A DNA stretch of 64,000 nucleotides from Ischnura elegans (GCF_921293095.1 NC_060246.1:113936941-114000940), one strand, 5' to 3'. Numbered from the stretch's first letter, positions 33,705-47,200 are shown. Numbers and translations are program-made. The notes: generated from the letters alone by a model not told the origin.

Positions 33705-35389
33705 CAGCTCGATTCTGTAAATGTCATACCTGTGCTTCGCGTGGTTCGAACCACAGTGGAGTTCTCACGCCTCTCACCGTGAAAGACGTTCAAGCGATCC
33801 TGTAAGCCTGTGTCGTGAGATGTTTGACGGATTGCGAACGATCACTTCAGTTTCTTATGTTGGTAGCTGTGCGGACGCGAGGAACGAATCAGAATCTCCG
33901 ATACAAACTTATTTCAGCGGCCAACTGCAACTTCAGTTACCATAGAGAAACATATACAACGCCGTGGAATATTCACTCCCAAAGTAAATAATACTTCTTT
34001 ACTCAATTTTGAGTGAGGTCTTTTCTTTTAAAAGTACCTATTAATGATAAGTTACGGTTGCTTAATTAGTTTCTAGCTGTAGCTACTGTATATTACCTCT
34101 TTTATATGTTGCCAAGTGCTGCGTATCAAAGCCAGTTATCACGTAGCAGGCTCGTACTTGCACAATTAGCACTAATTTTCTCAGCAATAGCAATAATTAG
34201 CAATAATAATATGGAGCAAATGCTTACGCGGAATGAGAACAAGTGTTATTTTATTATTTGATAATGGTTCATTCTCGTATGCGTTTGAGCTGTTCTCATC
34301 ATTTCAGTAGATAATTTTAAATGCGCCGTCATGCAAATTTATTTGTCTGATTGTGCAAGCACATGCCACTATTCACGATTTATACTGGTGAAAATGTTTC
34401 TGGCGCGAATACGAGTTGATTATTAAAAGTTTCTGCTAGAAGACGAGATGTTTACATGTCTAAGTATTTCTATTATGTCAACAGAAAAACGAATCATGTT
34501 GGTCGTGTTACTGAACGGCAGCAATAATGCATGGAAGAGATGGAATAGATGATCAATGTTTACCTTAACGTACTAAATCATGCCCCGGCAAGCCACCTAA
34601 ACGTTTACGAATTAATAGTGGTTTGAGCTCAGTGACAATATCCATCGCCAATCCTCGAGATATGCGGGACAAACCTCTTAAATCCTCTTCCCGGCATCTC
34701 GAAGGGATTGTTGATATCGCGTATCTGCCGCTGAAGTATGTGCATCTATTGCCTCTGTCGACATTGATGCTCATGCAACAGTAACGGAGCTATGAAATGA
34801 GCCTCCATTCTCCTTAATAAAAACAAATCGAAGGCTTGAACTTACCAAACAAATATTAAATAAATCTGTTAACATTCAATACCGTAAAATACTTTTACCA
34901 TTGGTTCTACTCCAAATTATTATGAACATTAAGTTTTCAGTATTTGACTTGTATATTCTAGCAGATGCAGAAATATTAGATAATTGTCAAACCCTCAGCG
35001 CAAAGTTTAACTTCTCACCAACTTCAATCGCAATAAAGGCAATATCGCAATATTAAATGGTACGCTGATGTAAATTTAACTTTACGCATTTCTTTTATTT
35101 GTTTTTAATACATATTACTTATGGGAAGTGACAATATGAAATAGCCACCATCGTAATTAATGAATAATGTGCTATTAATTAACAATCACAGCGTAAATTC
35201 ATAATGAAAAATTAGAGCGCATTGCCGCGATGAAGCTACCACGGGCCCTCTTGGGCGTGAATACTTTCACGGACGCGGCTGTGAGACTGACGTCACTAAA
35301 AAGTTTCAGAATCGCTCCAGCATCAAAGCCGTGAATACATTGACGAAATCCGCTTGTGACGGCCATATCACATTTACAGAATCGAGCTG
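33705..35389 (-). mobile_element. Harbinger-like element, copy B, both ends present
   Basis: The 1685-bp element begins CAGCTCGATTCTGTAAATGT and ends with its reverse complement at 35389 (one mismatch within about 24 bp). It is flanked on both sides by the trinucleotide CAT (33702-33704, 35390-35392), consistent with a 3-bp target duplication, as in PIF/Harbinger-type elements. It carries a HARBI1-like remnant on the minus strand (34774-34565) and is adjacent to the mariner remnant. Confidence 0.82.
34565..34774 (-). pseudogene. HARBI1-like transposase N-terminal remnant (copy B)
   Basis: The frame ends RISRGLAMDIVTELKPLLI and GGLPGHDLVR, parallel to copy A, but the first part is frameshifted relative to it. 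No catalytic domain. Confidence 0.6.
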
Positions 35390-35392
35390 CAT

Positions 35393-36044
35393 GTTTCGAA
35401 TTCGCACCATTGTTGTCTGCTGGGAAAAATTGTGATACATCTCTTCTTGGGCAGTCCTAGTACATATTTATCTTTATCATTAGTCTCGGCTTTTTGGTAA
35501 TTCATACCAAAGTATCATATGAATAGGTACCATAAATGTCATGCAAATAATAATAAGGATAAATGTGGTTTTCTCATTTTCCCATGCAGTGATCAGACAT
35601 CGATATAGAAAGACTGCAAGTCGACCCAAATATAAACTAAGCACGTGAACAACAATCCTTGATCCAACATTAACAGTTCCGATGCCTTCTTATGAACTTC
35701 TAAAACTCGATGGTGAATTAATTTAAGCGATTGAACATTCAGAATCCAAACTTTGTATCCATCAATAAACAAGTAAAATTAAACCCCAAAATATTCAACC
35801 AATCCAAATAATTCACATGCTAGATAACCAAATAAGTAATTAAGAAAGAGTACTTACCGGAAATATATCACACCCCAAAAAACACACAGAGCTGCCGCAG
35901 CGCTTCACAAGGATCTCAGTGCTCCTATTGCAGCACTTACCAACTGAAGCGTGTCAAGGAGCCTAAGCCTGAGTCTTTCGGACAGCGTGCAGCCAATCAT
36001 CGCCAACATTTCTGAATGAATCCTTTTTTTCTGAGAATACAACT
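35393..36044. other. No gene recognised
   Basis: AT-rich DNA; no supported feature before the Myb/SANT-like fragment. Confidence 0.4.
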
Positions 36045-36180
36045 ATGTTGCAGATGTCGGTCTACGACCCTTCCTCCCCGCATGGTGCAAAGGACGCCGT
36101 GAAGCTATGGGAGGACTTGACCATACAACTCAATGCGTGCGGGGTAAACAAATCGTGGAAGGAATGGAGTAAGATGAGAG
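36045..36180 (+). pseudogene. Myb/SANT-like DNA-binding domain fragment
   Basis: VYDPSSPHGAKDAVKLWEDL, then TIQLNACGVNKSWKEWSKM and L-R-C, fits the trihelix Myb/SANT-like domain (L-W-x-x-L-x-x-x-L-N-x-x-G-x-x-K-x-x-x-x-W-x-x-x-x-x-x-L). This domain is often encoded beside HARBI1-type transposases in Harbinger elements. It runs into a 65-bp tandem repeat that destroys the rest of the frame. Its link to the nearby Harbinger-like copies is inferred. Confidence 0.6.
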
Positions 36181-36355
36181 CATTGCGTTGCTATGCAGTG
36201 AGTTATTTTGAGACGATATTTCATAGGAATGGAGTAAGATGAGAGCATTGCGTTGCTATGCAGTGAGTTATTTTGAGACGATATTTCATAGGAATGGAAT
36301 AAGATGAGAGCATTGCGTTGCTATGCAGTGAGTTATTTTGAGACGATATTTCATA
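36161..36355. repeat. 65-bp minisatellite, three copies
   Basis: Units start at 36161, 36226 and 36291 (GGAATGG...), exactly 65 bp apart, with essentially one substitution. The first unit overlaps the end of the Myb/SANT-like segment, so the array arose from that coding remnant. Confidence 0.95.
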
Positions 36356-36976
36356 TAGTTCAGCTTGCAGGAAGCGATTATTGTTCCTTGTGCTTCATCA
36401 GAATATTGTATTGTATTCATGATGGCAATTTTAAAATCGCAAGTAATTATTTACATACGTAATGAATGACAGTATTAGGAATGCAAAAGAGAACTTGTAA
36501 ATATTGTAGTTTAATCTTAGAAATACACTTGATTCAAGCAGTCTGTGAGAAATCGGAATGAACTTTTTGTTTCATGCCACAGGGTAATTTTTTTTTCAAC
36601 ATTTCGACATGTGTGTTTGAAACCGAGAACCTACTATCGGCGCAAAAAAACTTAGAACGCTGAACTTAAAGGAATTTGTATGAAGTTTTGCCTAAGCTCC
36701 ATAGGGTCGTATCATGAATCGTTTTACGCATTGTATATTCGACGACAGTAATGAATCATTAAAGAGTATTTAAACGTAAACGTTTAGCTTCAACGGCCGT
36801 GTTAGTGAAGAATAAGACGCGAAAAACTTGAGATTTGTGAAACAGTACCATACTGCAGAAATGGCGATTTTCGTATTTGTGGTAAAATTTCCCAGATGAG
36901 AACTGTGAAAATTTAAAAGAAAATGGTGGAGTGCCGGAGCGGATCAAGGATTCCTTTCTGGGGGGTGGGAGCACAA

Positions 36977-37147
36977 GCAAGGCCGTATCCAAGATTTTGT
37001 TCTGGGGGGGGGGGGGGGGCGCAAGGATACCTCGTAATACAAAACAAACGCAATGATAATGGGATCGTATTCAAAATGTTGCATATTTTTTAAGGGTCTG
37101 GGGGGGGGGGCACGAGCCCCCCCACCCCCCCAGATCCGCCTATGGTG
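36977..37147. mobile_element. MITE-like repeat (family 2), fuller copy with poly-G runs
   Basis: Same start as 29174 (CAAGGCCGTATCCAAGATTT) with expanded G runs near 37003-37018 and 37100-37110, ending CAGATCCGCCTATG. The GGCCGTATCC start and complementary GGCGGATCTGG end suggest hAT-like termini; no clean 8-bp duplication was seen. Confidence 0.7.
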
Positions 37148-37570
37148 GAGTGGTTTAGGCAGACTGGAACAAGGATGGAGAGGGTCCACTTAATGGCTGC
37201 TACTGAACTTATACTTCAAAGACCATAATGATGAATAAAGTCATTTATTGCAACCCTGAGTTTTCAATTCATTATTATTGCCCCTGACATACTTTTTAGT
37301 GCTTTTGACGATTACTAGTGGTATCAGGAATTCATTTTCAGCGATTCTCACATGCGTTTGAAGCAATCATGGCACACTCGTGCAGCGCTCCTTGACATGC
37401 TTGTGCAGCGCTCCTGACACCCCGTTTGCAGCACATCTGACATGCAAAAAAGGGAAGTTTAGGAGAGCTAGACGCGCTGCAGCAGTGCCTTTGCCACAGC
37501 AGCAGCAGCGCTGCCGCGTGGTGCATCTGATGCGCATCTGCAGCATTTCGTGTTTACTGGGATATGAGGG

Positions 37571-37869
37571 CAGTGGGGCAGCGAAGGGGGGTTTTGGGGG
37601 ATAAAACTCCCCCAGAGCTCATAGAAATTTTTAAGTTAAATCTATTTTACTTAATTGGATTGATATTTCTTATAGAATAGTGTGAGAATTAATAAAATAT
37701 CCCCCAGAAGGCCGTAAAATATCACCATTTTGAACCATTTATCTTTTTTTTTTCCGGCGGAAGGACTCCGCACCTCCCGCTTACCCTGGAGGATATGCAA
37801 TACCCCAAGCCCCCCAGTATTAGTTGCGCCTGAAACCCCCCCTAGCCTTAATTCCTAGCTACGCCCCTG
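37571..37869. mobile_element. hAT-type MITE (family 1), second copy, perfect 8-bp duplication
   Basis: The 299-bp element begins CAGTGGGGCAGCG and ends CTACGCCCCTG, flanked by identical TATGAGGG (37563-37570 and 37870-37877). It shares CAGAGCTCATAGAAAT, AATAGTGT and TTAGTTGCGCCT segments with 10301-10596. Confidence 0.93.
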
Positions 37870-38180
37870 TATGAGGGATCACCTGGAGGCTGGGTGAATT
37901 CAATGTTGTTCTGATAACGAAATCTGTAGGCATTAAAACAATACAGAATGAAGGGACAAGTGTATCAGAGAAAAGGTCATTTATTTTACGGATGATTCCC
38001 ACAGCCTGCGAAGAAAGTCCTCTTTTATCTATCAGCGAGCTTTTATAATTAAATGATACTTCACAGTTCCACACAAGGTCAAAGAGAGTCCTAAGTTAGT
38101 TGAATGAATAACTTTCAAATGAAAAATTCCAACGATACACACAAAACGCTAGGTATTTCACGAAATACCCCACGTCAGTA

Positions 38181-38285
38181 TCATGGCACGCGCATCACAG
38201 TCCTTCCATTGAGTGATTGAACAGGACGAAAATTGAACAGCATCCTTGTACCAGCGCTCCTCATCAATCCTCGAAGATTTTGAAG
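38181..38285 (-). CDS. Carbonic anhydrase terminal exon with stop
   Basis: Acceptor TTTATTTTACAG. It encodes LQNLRGLMRSAGTRM and FNFRPVQSLNGRTVM, then TGA at 38183-38181. The N-F-R-P-x-Q-x-L-N-G-R motif is the conserved end of alpha-carbonic anhydrases. Confidence 0.95.
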   Translation of the reverse strand, partial: LQNLRGLMRSAGTRMLFNFRPVQSLNGRTVMRVP

Positions 38286-41200
38286 CTGTAAAATAAAGTA
38301 AAGAGTAAATTCGTTGGGTACTCATTACAATTAAATTTAAAGAAGCACAATATTATCTCTGAAGAAAATTTTGATTCAATATTGCTCATGAATATTATTA
38401 GGACATGCAATCTATGATTCACCGAGCATTTTATTTTTCCGTCGTCATGTGGTAGACTGGAGAAAAAATCTGAATTTAATTCTATTTACTTAATTAATTG
38501 ATTAATATCCATTTTTAACATGACTAAAACTGCATAGTGATCAGAGAGCTTCATTCGCGCTCCTATTTTGCCCGTTAAATATCGAAAACAGCAATTAAAA
38601 GGTGACGTTATCCCACACCGTAATCCCCTCACCAAAGAAGGGAGGTAGAAACTTAAGAAAATAAATCAACACACAGACCGCGTCCAACATAACTCTAGTC
38701 ATCTGCGAGGCTGCATTTAACACTCAATAGCATAGCAATATCTATGCTGCAGTGATTAATGAAAGATATCATTGCAAGCCACTTCTATGAAGTGTCAGGG
38801 TGTCCCTCTAAATCATTGAACATTTTAATATTCATTTGACGGATGGACGCAGTTACGATTTGTTAAGCTTTCTCAGGCAAACAATAAGAATGATCAAGAA
38901 AGTTAATTTCCTTAAAGCAGTACGAGGAAGTAAAGATTAGAATTTGAGAGCGTAGGTTCAAAATTTCATCGCACCTAATGATCCCATATTTGTGCATGAA
39001 AGAGCATACACACATACGCCCAATGAATATAAAGCCACAGAACCATTTATAAGAATGCAGAGTCGAGTTTTTTGTCCACATCCGCGATAATATCAGTACA
39101 TGCGCGATACTGTAGCATTATACCCGTAAATTCAGAACAGAATCTTTTTCTCCAGGTACCAAAATTTGCTGCTACATATTGAGACATTATTTTTGCCAAA
39201 AAGTAGGTGGGCAAATATTGGCCGAGGAGTCAGGTATGGCTGTCCGCTATCGCCGCTACTTTTTGACGTGTACGCTGAGGAGATGGTAAGAGAAGCGTAG
39301 GATGAGTTGGAAGCTGGAGTAAAAATGGGAGGAATGATGTTTAAATCAGTAAGGTTCGCAAATGACCAGGCGTGGATAAGGCAGTGAGCGAGGGGACTGC
39401 AGGCTGTAGTGGATGCGATGGAGGTTTGTTGCGAGGAGTATGGGATGAGGATTAATCATAAAAAGACCAAGGTCATGCGGTTTTGTGATGCATCGCGAGC
39501 GAGGAATGTTAGACTCAAAATAAAAGTAGATGGGGAAAAACTTGAGCAGGTAGAGAAATTCAACTATCTAAGCAGCACATTAAAGGAAAACGGATACAGT
39601 AGTAAGAACATAAGGAGGGAATCGTTCTAGCTAAGGAGGCGTACATGAACAGGAAGGAGCTTCTGAGAGGATCGTTATGTAAGAGTTTAAGGAAAAGGTT
39701 AGCGGAGATTCTGATCTGGAGAGTAACTCCTTATCGTGCGGAAACGTGAAGGAGAAGAAGGAGGATAAGAGAAGATGGAGGCATTCGAGATGTGAAGAAT
39801 GGAGAAGGTAAAGTGGAGGGAGAGGAAGAGAAACGTCGAAGTACTGGATAAGGTGGGTGAGGAGACACAGCTTTTAGATAAGATAAGGAGACAGAAGGTA
39901 TGGATGGAGGAGGTACCTACTTAGCGGGGAGGGGATGTTGAAGGCAGTGTTAAAGGGTAGAACGTTAGGTAAACAAGGGAGAAGAAGGAATAGAAAAGGA
40001 TTTTAGATAGAATGAAAGGGAGTACTCCTTACAGCGCATTGAAGTGGGCAGTGCTTGAATGGAAGGGAGACTCCCAGAATACTTCCTTAGTACTACATGG
40101 AAACCTCCCTTAACCGGTAGAATACTATAATGATAATAATAATCGTAGAATATTTTTCATGCGAGCATTCCGCTCGTGAAACTTAATTACAATGATTACA
40201 TGCACAATCATTACCTGTTCTGAGGAAACATGCTGAGGTTCCAAGTTAACAATCCAAGTAACAATTTCGGTGCATGGAGGTGTTGTTAAGGATCCAACAT
40301 ACACCGCATAATTCCTTCCGAAGGGCGGAGCAAGTTCATCCAATCTAAATGGGTCAATATCCACCGCTGGAGACTCGGGGCGGACGACATCACCAGAAAC
40401 TTTCAAAATCCTCGATAGTGGATGATTATGTTTTCCGATCTGGGAATAAATAAGAAATCGGTAACACACTAGAACTTATACTCTTACCTCATTGCACACA
40501 TCCACGCCAGACACTTGAACACCCGCTCATTTTATACAGTCAAACATTTCCTTCCGCAGAACACAACATACTATCACCCCCTACGGACATTTCGGAGCTC
40601 TGGCAAGGTTCAATTTATTACTACTTAGAATCTCGGTGTTAACATTTTTCATTATAAGCTCACATAGCAGGAAAACGAGTCTATTAAAATATTGACTAAT
40701 GTATAGACTCAGGAAGAAAACAAGAAATACAAAATTGTACAAGAAATTGAAAAATAAGAATTTAAAATGTTGGTGGTTGTTTTCGGGAATTGCTGCGTAG
40801 GTAACATTTTCACACTCAACGTTTCACTCCTCCTACTGGGAGCGTTTTCAAGAGAATGGGAGGGAAACCGTTCTCGTCCCGAGCTTATATAGGTTTCGTT
40901 AACCCATTGTTGACCCGATTTGAATTTTCACGGAAGGCGATAGCCGTTGGTCATTAGATTGGGCCAGAAACCCTCTCCAAATGCGGCTGAGGTTATATCC
41001 ATCCTCCCTATTGAAGTTGTTCGGTCTTTTTCGCTATCTCGACGGATTCACGTATAAGACGCGAATGATATTCTTCTGTCTTCGCCAATACCAATACCCG
41101 TGTAGCGTTAAACATTATTTTATGCCCAGAACTGGAGGCGTAATGTTCAGCGACCGCTGATGCGTCCCACTGATGTAGTTTTAACGCTCTTTCATGCTCT

Positions 41201-44200
41201 TTAAGCCTTTGGGAGATAGAACGCTTGCCCTGTCCCACGTAGCTTCTGCCGCAGCAGCAGGGAACCTCATACACTCCCATGGATTTAAGGGGACGATGGC
41301 TATCCTTCGGTGAAGATAGGATATTTTGAATCTTCTTCACGGTGCAGAAGCGAGTCTTAATGTTGCCTTTTTGAAGGATTCTAGCGATTCTATCGCTGAC
41401 CCCGGAGATGTATGGAAGTTTAGCGTATGCTAATGGCTTCTTCCACTTGTGGTCGTCATCTTGAGGCGGGTGTCTTTATTTCATCGCTCATTTTATGAAA
41501 GAGACACTGTATCCATTACCTTTCAGTGCCCATATAAGGTGTTACATTTCACCACTGATATGCTCTGCATCACACACGATTTTGGCTGGGTGGGTTAGCG
41601 ATTTTATGACGCAGGCCTTTTGTTGTGGGTGGTGATGCGATGTTGAATTCAAATACCTGTCGGTGTGAGTCTTCTTTCTATACACTGAATGGCCTAGGCT
41701 TCCATCCATTTTTCTTTTAACCAGGACATCTAGGAAAGGGAGACAACCTCCTTTTTCAAGTTTTTTTGTGAATTTGAAGTCTGGATGTACTGTAATTAGA
41801 TGTTCGTTGAATGCCTCAAGTTTTTCTTTCCCATGTAGCCAGATCGCAAAAGTGTCATCTACATATCTCAACCAGCATGATGAAAAACTCCATATATAAA
41901 TTGGCTATTACGGGAGAAAGCGGGGAACCCATTGCCACGCCACTTTTTATAGCTGTACCACGTAGCCAAACTAAAAAGGAATCGTCCACATATTTGAAAA
42001 AACATTTTGGACGGCAGGGAGCGGTATTGAGGGCTTTTCTCTCAAAATCTTCCATGAAGAAATTAGCTATCGCCGGTGATAATGGCGAACCCATTGCGAC
42101 ACCATCCATTTGCTCATAAAAAATCTACTCAAAAGAAAAATAGGAAGAAGTGAGCACATGATGAAAAAGTTTCACCGTCTTCGTATCGAATTTACTCTCT
42201 GGCAGACTCAAGGTGTCAAAAAGAGGGACCCGCGTGAAGAGAGACACCACATCCAAACTAACCATCAAATCGGTAGGATCTAAACGAAACAACCACCAAC
42301 ATTGATAAAAGAAGCTGTGGAAATCTTCATACGAAAAAGAATTTTAAATCTTTAATGGCCTCAGAAACACTTGGAATTTGTAATTTTCCCCCAGCTGGAG
42401 AGCATGCCACCTTACGTTCTCGAGTCAATCGCACAAAACGTACGTTGTTTAGATATTTTTCGTAGATTTCATTTCTTAAAATATCCTTCTTAATCATTAA
42501 TTGCTTTGGAAGTAAATTAGGCCCATGCATTATTACGGCCTTCAAGTTTTATTTTCTCTCTTGGAGTATACGAAAAATAATATATTAGACTCATTCAGTG
42601 AACATGAGGAATGTGAAAAGTTATCAGAAATATTTATTTATGATAACCGTTCGGTAAACAGCTTGGCTCAGACATGTTATCTAAATAGCTTCAACTGCGC
42701 TGATCATGAGGGCACAATTATATAATATAAATTGGTACATATTTTAAACGATAGACGTCACCGGCAAGGCGCTCTCACGCTCTATTTAGACTGTAAAACT
42801 GATGACGGGTAGGTATCTATCAAGCTAATCTAAGCTCCTTCATGACTGTAATATACTCTATGCATATTATTTCTCTTATTTTTGGGAAAAAGTCGAAATA
42901 TGAATGCCTAAAACTTCAGAAAAATAGTAAATTATGAAATCCTTACCATTCTTTACTCCTTTTGAGCCACTCCTGCTTATTTGCATACCTAAGCTAAGCA
43001 ATTCGAAATCTTCAGCGTATCGAAGCCGTCACGCTGAGAAAATCCAACACTAACAGATTTTTCTGCGACGACACAGCGAGCTGGCGACTTGACTTCATCA
43101 ATTCTGGAATACGGGATGAGATTAGCTCGCGAGGCCCTCTAGGGTGCCTTCACAGTTCGGCATTGCATTGAAAATTGATGACGTCATGTCGCCAGCTCGC
43201 TGTGTCGTCCCAGAAAAATCTGATCGTACTGGATTTCCTCTTCGTGGAGACGGCAGTACGCCGACGATTTCGAATTGGTGTTAGATAACAGTAAGCATAG
43301 GTATGCAAATATGCAGGAGTAGCTCAAATGGGAGCGACGAATGCTATTACTTTCATTGTTCAATATTGTTTTGAATTTTCAGCATAGACATTACAAATAG
43401 GTCCTAAACATAAGACAAATGTAAACCCTAGATTAGATTACAATCACCGAGAAGCGTAGATTAGCATTAAACATACCCGTCATCGGTATCATCAGATAAA
43501 TAGTGTGGACACTCCTTGCTGGTTACTACGGTCGCTTAAGAAACAATTTACCCTATATTATTGTTCCCTAGTGATTTGCTCATTTGAAGCTATTTAAAGA
43601 ACATGGTTGGGCAAATCTGTATGAACAACAGTTATCATAAATAAATGTTCCTGATAAGTTTTCACGTTACTCATGTTAACAATGAAATTCCATATTTATT
43701 TCCAATGCAATTAATAGTTAAGAAGATTATCTTAAGTAATGAAACTGCGCAAAACTGCACAACATACGTATTGCGGTTTGGCTCGAAATCATAAGATGAC
43801 ATGTTCCCGGGCCGATTTTTAGGAGCCGACGTTTCCCACATTTCATTTGTTTTCATACTCCGTGAAGGCCACAATTTGGCGTTGGGGCGGGAGCTCTCGT
43901 CACGTCGCGTCGACGCAACGCCGACCGGTAAAGGCTGACCTTAATGAGCCCAAAAAATTATGATGGCACCCAAGGTTCTAAGAACCTTGGATGTCACCAA
44001 GCCATTAAAAGTGGGCGGAAACTTGAGCGTTTTTTCTTATAATTCTGACAGGATGAATGAGGAAGAGGTTTTTGTCGCCGTGATTTATCTTTCTCTTCAA
44101 TTATCCGAATTGTAGTAATGAATTACGATCTCGGGTCTAATTAAAAGACTCCAACAAGACTAATAAGATTACATGGCGTAACTATTATGCATGGTTATTA

Positions 44201-47200
44201 CTATTACGAGGATTAATAATTTAAATACTTTAAAATAGACATTAAATACGTAAATCCTGACTTGAATCCTGACTGAAATACGGCGATAACATGACAAGCG
44301 AATGTGGAAGCCTAATATCTATTATGCATTCGTAAACACTTTAAAACTGATCACTAATTGTTCTGCCAGTACATTGAACATAAAAGTTGTTAGAGTTGTA
44401 TCAAACTATTGGGTTAAACTTAATTGAGAATATATTTAAATTTAAAATGTGAAAGCTCGCATGCAAAATATAAGTTCATTGGAGATAACCAAAGCTTAAA
44501 ATACCATTTTCCGTCTTTACACAATTAATTATGAAAGCATTATCTATCTCGTTATTGCCGCAGAATAACGAGAAAAAATATTATCAATTTACAATACTTA
44601 AAAGTGACTCGCTTTCTCATATTCACCGTAAAAAGTTACCTTCAATTAATACTTACATTGAAAAGGTAACTGATAACGACCAGTCCATCTCTCTTCTTCA
44701 GGGACTCATTGAAAGAGCCATACTCCGTTTTGTAATGGACCTCATGCATTTCCAGAGGAAAGCTACGTAAAAAGACAGAGGCAAAAACAATGAGTGACAA
44801 CAAACATTTAAAGCCAGGATTGCTGACATCAAAAAGTACTTAGACTGAAGGCAGCGATATTAGTCGTCACCCACCGTCGTCCTTGGACCATGTGCTCGCT
44901 TCCCTCGCCGTCGTCCTCTCCCCAGTGGAAATGTATCTCCGAGAACGAATAATCTCCGTGCAAGGCCAATCCTGAAATCGTGGGTCTCTTCCCTGCAGCC
45001 CACTCTCCCGTCAATCTAACTGAAATAATTTCAACTCAATTAAATGCACGAAGGCTTCTCCTTCGGCAAGCCAATCACTTTTTTTAACGTGAAAACCTTG
45101 ATACCCTTGCCAATTTAATGTAGACATATTACTTATGGATGAAAAAAGTAACGAAACAGCAACGCATAGTGCTATGCATGAATTGAAAAAAAATATTTAA
45201 AAACTATAAGAAAATTATACACGCACACACTTGTAGAAACGGGTTAAACCATGGGAGTAATATTTTTAGAAGGAGGAACACAAGAGATATTTCGTGTACC
45301 ACGAAATCAGGGCAGAGACAGTGGCGCCGACTCCATGGGGCTTGAGGGCGCCCGAGCCCCCTCAAAATTCGTTATGGATGCGAAGAAAAAATGTGTCAAG
45401 CTTGTCGATTTTCCCCGGACTGTCCAGATATCGAGATTCGCGTTATCAGGGTTCTAATGTTGATCATATGAATCTTCAAAAATGCTTAAAAAACTTAAAA
45501 AAAAAAAAAAACTCACTACTTATAAAATTTACCGGGCCAAGATCCCCGGTTTGCGCCCCCCCAATATTTTTCGTAAGTCGGCGTCCCTGGGCAGAGAATA
45601 ATGGACAGAGAGAAGCGGAGATGAGGAAATTCTGAATGTAACGAAACAGTACTGCGGCTCAGTCATTATGTGGCGCGCCGCAGTCGCGTTAATGCTGCTC
45701 TGGTAAAACCAAATTCACCCCAACCAACCAGTTAACATTACGTTTCTCACTATGCGAAGGGGGGACCCGAAGACGGGAGCTGGAACGCGTCCGAAACTGT
45801 CGTCCGCAAAAACATGAATCAACGCGGTGTAAATCCGGAAAGCCATCACCATTTGATACTATATTACGGAAGATGCACAACGATAAAAATTAACGTAAAT
45901 ATTTCGTTGAATTTTTAGTCGATTCATAACATAATTTACCACGAACATAAGATATTATAAATTGTCTCATTTCTGAAAAATGTCTAGGAAACATATCTTG
46001 TTGATGTCCCGGAAACAGTGAAATTATACTTGAATTCCTTAATTTATGTGGTATTGTAAAGTTGTTTACACTTCATAATGCTAAGGGGACTTACTCCCCA
46101 CTAATCTGCTCCCGGAATACCGAATAATTTTGCTTCTTAGAGTTTAAGGTAAGATGGAAGTTTTTACTGTATTTTTTACCACATTCTTGACACTACAGAA
46201 CGAAAATCACTACATCGATTACCATATTTTGCAATTCCAATATTTTACCATAGTCCTTTCATTAGGACCAGAGTTTACCCAAAATTTGTGCTTCATTAAC
46301 CTTTTGCCCAATCAATGTCTGTTACTGCCTAAAGGTAGCACTAGTGAGCATCGCTAACAATCCGTTGGCGAAGTACAAGAAAGTAGGATAAGTATTCGAA
46401 AAATCCCATGACCATTTCATCAAAGAATAATGTTTTTTCTCTATCCGTGTTCACCGATTTGATGGCGCGTAAAATAACTAGCATGATTTACATACAAATA
46501 TAATGGAGCGAACATACAATCTCTACGAGTCGATGATCACTATATGAAGTGAACTCGGCCATTTCGCATCACTTTCGCCGCGTCACCAGCGAGCGCAAAG
46601 GGACTCGACTGAGCGCTAAAAAAGACTAAATATTCGGGATAGCATATACGTTACATTTAGATTTAGTTTCACAATCGACAAGCTTTGTAAAATGGAGTGC
46701 TGCGTAATAACTTATCGTATCCAGATAAAATCAACTGCTTTACCTCTACGGATTTGCAACAAAATTGGTCTAAAACAGGCCTCGCCATTTAGCTGTGAAT
46801 GCAGATTTTAGAAAAAATAGATATCTTTGTAAAATATCACAGGTTGACAAAGATATGACTGCTTCATAAAATCGAATGAAAAGTGTTAACAAAAGTTTAT
46901 AGATTCAATTACAGTTAGTTACCGATTTCAGAAATGTTGAAGAAAGCGTATTTTTACAAACTTTTTCGAAAGATAATCATGAAATCATGCTAAAATAGTC
47001 CAGAAATACCTACTGATAAATAAGCTTAAGGTTTCAATTCAATCTACATGAAGATATAAACTAAGATTAGAAACATAAGTTAAAATTTCCTTAAAAAATA
47101 TTACGTGAGTGCCCTGAGTTCATCACAGTCAGCCGTGACGGTAGAGCGTCGTAATTGTTGAAGAAAAGTGCAGAGTCTTCATGAGATGGAGGGCGCCTCG

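Larger units (their letters stand above)
40840..42545 (-). mobile_element. Penelope-like element with duplicated RT motif and GIY-YIG endonuclease
   Basis: Minus strand, in order: an N-terminal fragment (42545-42327), RT motif A (SLDVVSLFTRVPL, about 42260), motif B and C blocks (42116-41960), a second motif B/C set (41941-41840), the C-terminal RT part and the GIY-YIG domain (41340-41008). The 3' flank contains a TATATAAGC box (about 40892-40884). Stops and frameshifts show that it is dead. It lies in the 4.2-kb intron between carbonic anhydrase exons 44657 and 40439, sense to the gene. Confidence 0.87.

Noticed and set aside
40780..41000. Hammerhead ribozyme in the Penelope flank (such elements often carry one)
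   Set aside because: No CTGANGA...GAAA core in a foldable arrangement was found on the relevant strand.
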